The notes under the pieces were generated by a model, which searched no databases, was not told where the DNA came from, and saw only the letters and a list, made by a program, of their open reading frames with translations. Source: Granulicatella sp041433555 (GTDB lineage: Bacteria; Bacillota; Bacilli; Lactobacillales; Aerococcaceae). Taken from it: a stretch of DNA of 13,468 nucleotides. Each line of letters begins with the position of its first letter. Position 1 is the first letter of the stretch. The DNA lies in the NCBI RefSeq assembly GCF_041433555.1, contig NZ_JAPWBR010000032.1:1-13468 (forward strand), in the 5' to 3' direction. The translations under genes were made by a program, and so were the position numbers. Below, one piece after another: positions 13,124 to 13,468 of the stretch.

Positions 13124-13468
13124 CTATTTACGTTTTCCTGTAAACGGATCTTCCAATTCTAATTCCAATTGTTCCGCTATATGATCTTCTTTTAGTTGAT
13201 TCCGTATATACTCTCCAATGGCTTTCGAATTCTTTCCAACCGAATCTACATAAAACCCTCTACACCAAAATGATCTATTTCGATACTTAAATCTTGCATT
13301 CGCCCATCTTTCAAATATCATTTGGCTGCTTTTCCCTTTTAAATATCCTACAAAACCAGAAACACTCATTTTGGGTGGTATTTCTACTAACATGTGCACA
13401 TGATCCACGCAGACTTCTGCTTCGATTATATTTACATGTTTCCATTCGCATAACTGCCGTAACATTCT
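13124..13468 (-). CDS. tnpA: IS200/IS605-family transposase TnpA (partial, N-terminus outside window)
   Basis: The visible 113-114 residues are the C-terminal three quarters of a Y1 single-strand transposase, usually about 150 residues. The HUH motif is DHVHML, followed by SVSGFVGYLKGKSSQMIFERW. RSFWCRGFYVDSVG comes next, and the helix IGEYIRNQ holds the catalytic Tyr. The frame stays open to the last base, so the gene begins outside the window. The visible part is intact: no stop or frameshift, and all catalytic residues are present. No tnpB is seen on this side. The element lies upstream of the SDR-kdgT operon and may have separated it from former neighbours. Confidence 0.93.
   Translation of the reverse strand, partial: RMLRQLCEWKHVNIIEAEVCVDHVHMLVEIPPKMSVSGFVGYLKGKSSQMIFERWANARFKYRNRSFWCRGFYVDSVGKNSKAIGEYIRNQLKEDHIAEQLELELEDPFTGKRK

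Overview
The window looks like chromosomal DNA of a low-G+C Gram-positive bacterium of the Lactobacillales type. The evidence is an LPXTG-anchored surface protein, an ECF-type thiamine S-component (ThiT) behind a TPP riboswitch, a PyrR-type attenuator, A-rich Shine-Dalgarno regions and sigma-A-like promoters. The Thr/Glu/Ala/Pro stalk of the surface protein recalls Granulicatella and relatives, but this placement is a guess from style, not a match. All recognised genes except cysK are on the minus strand.

Layout from left to right. (1) 107-2843: a minus-strand cluster read marR, then an OmpR-type response regulator, a membrane histidine kinase, and a small MGMT-like protein whose start overlaps the kinase stop. 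(2) 2844-3585: a long non-coding stretch filled with hairpin-rich repeats. It holds four units of about 102 bp in tandem, plus an inverted relative that includes the thiT terminator. (3) 3586-4335: thiT with promoter, TPP riboswitch and an expression-platform hairpin that covers the ribosome binding site. (4) 4346-6182: a Cna-like MSCRAMM adhesin with a Thr-rich stalk and LPNTG anchor. (5) 6261-8160: fruR-fruK without fruA, preceded by paired AT-rich repeats. (6) 8297-9774: pyrP (uracil permease) under a PyrR-binding attenuator. (7) 9796-10919: cysK, divergent from pyrP, with promoters that nearly overlap. (8) 10920-11084: an array of five 18-bp palindromes between convergent genes. (9) 11085-12950: a 2-keto-3-deoxygluconate permease and an SDR dehydrogenase in one operon. 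(10) 13020-13468: the 3' end of an IS200/IS605-type element with its TnpA running off the window.

Most of the coding content is ordinary housekeeping and transport. Several genes are single transporters with their own RNA control (thiT by TPP, pyrP by PyrR), which fits an organism that scavenges vitamins and nucleobases. The unusual material is non-coding. The palindrome array at 10958-11069 has base changes that preserve its symmetry. The repeat field at 2997-3569 has no coding explanation. These two are the best candidates for something undescribed; I can describe their structure but not prove a function.
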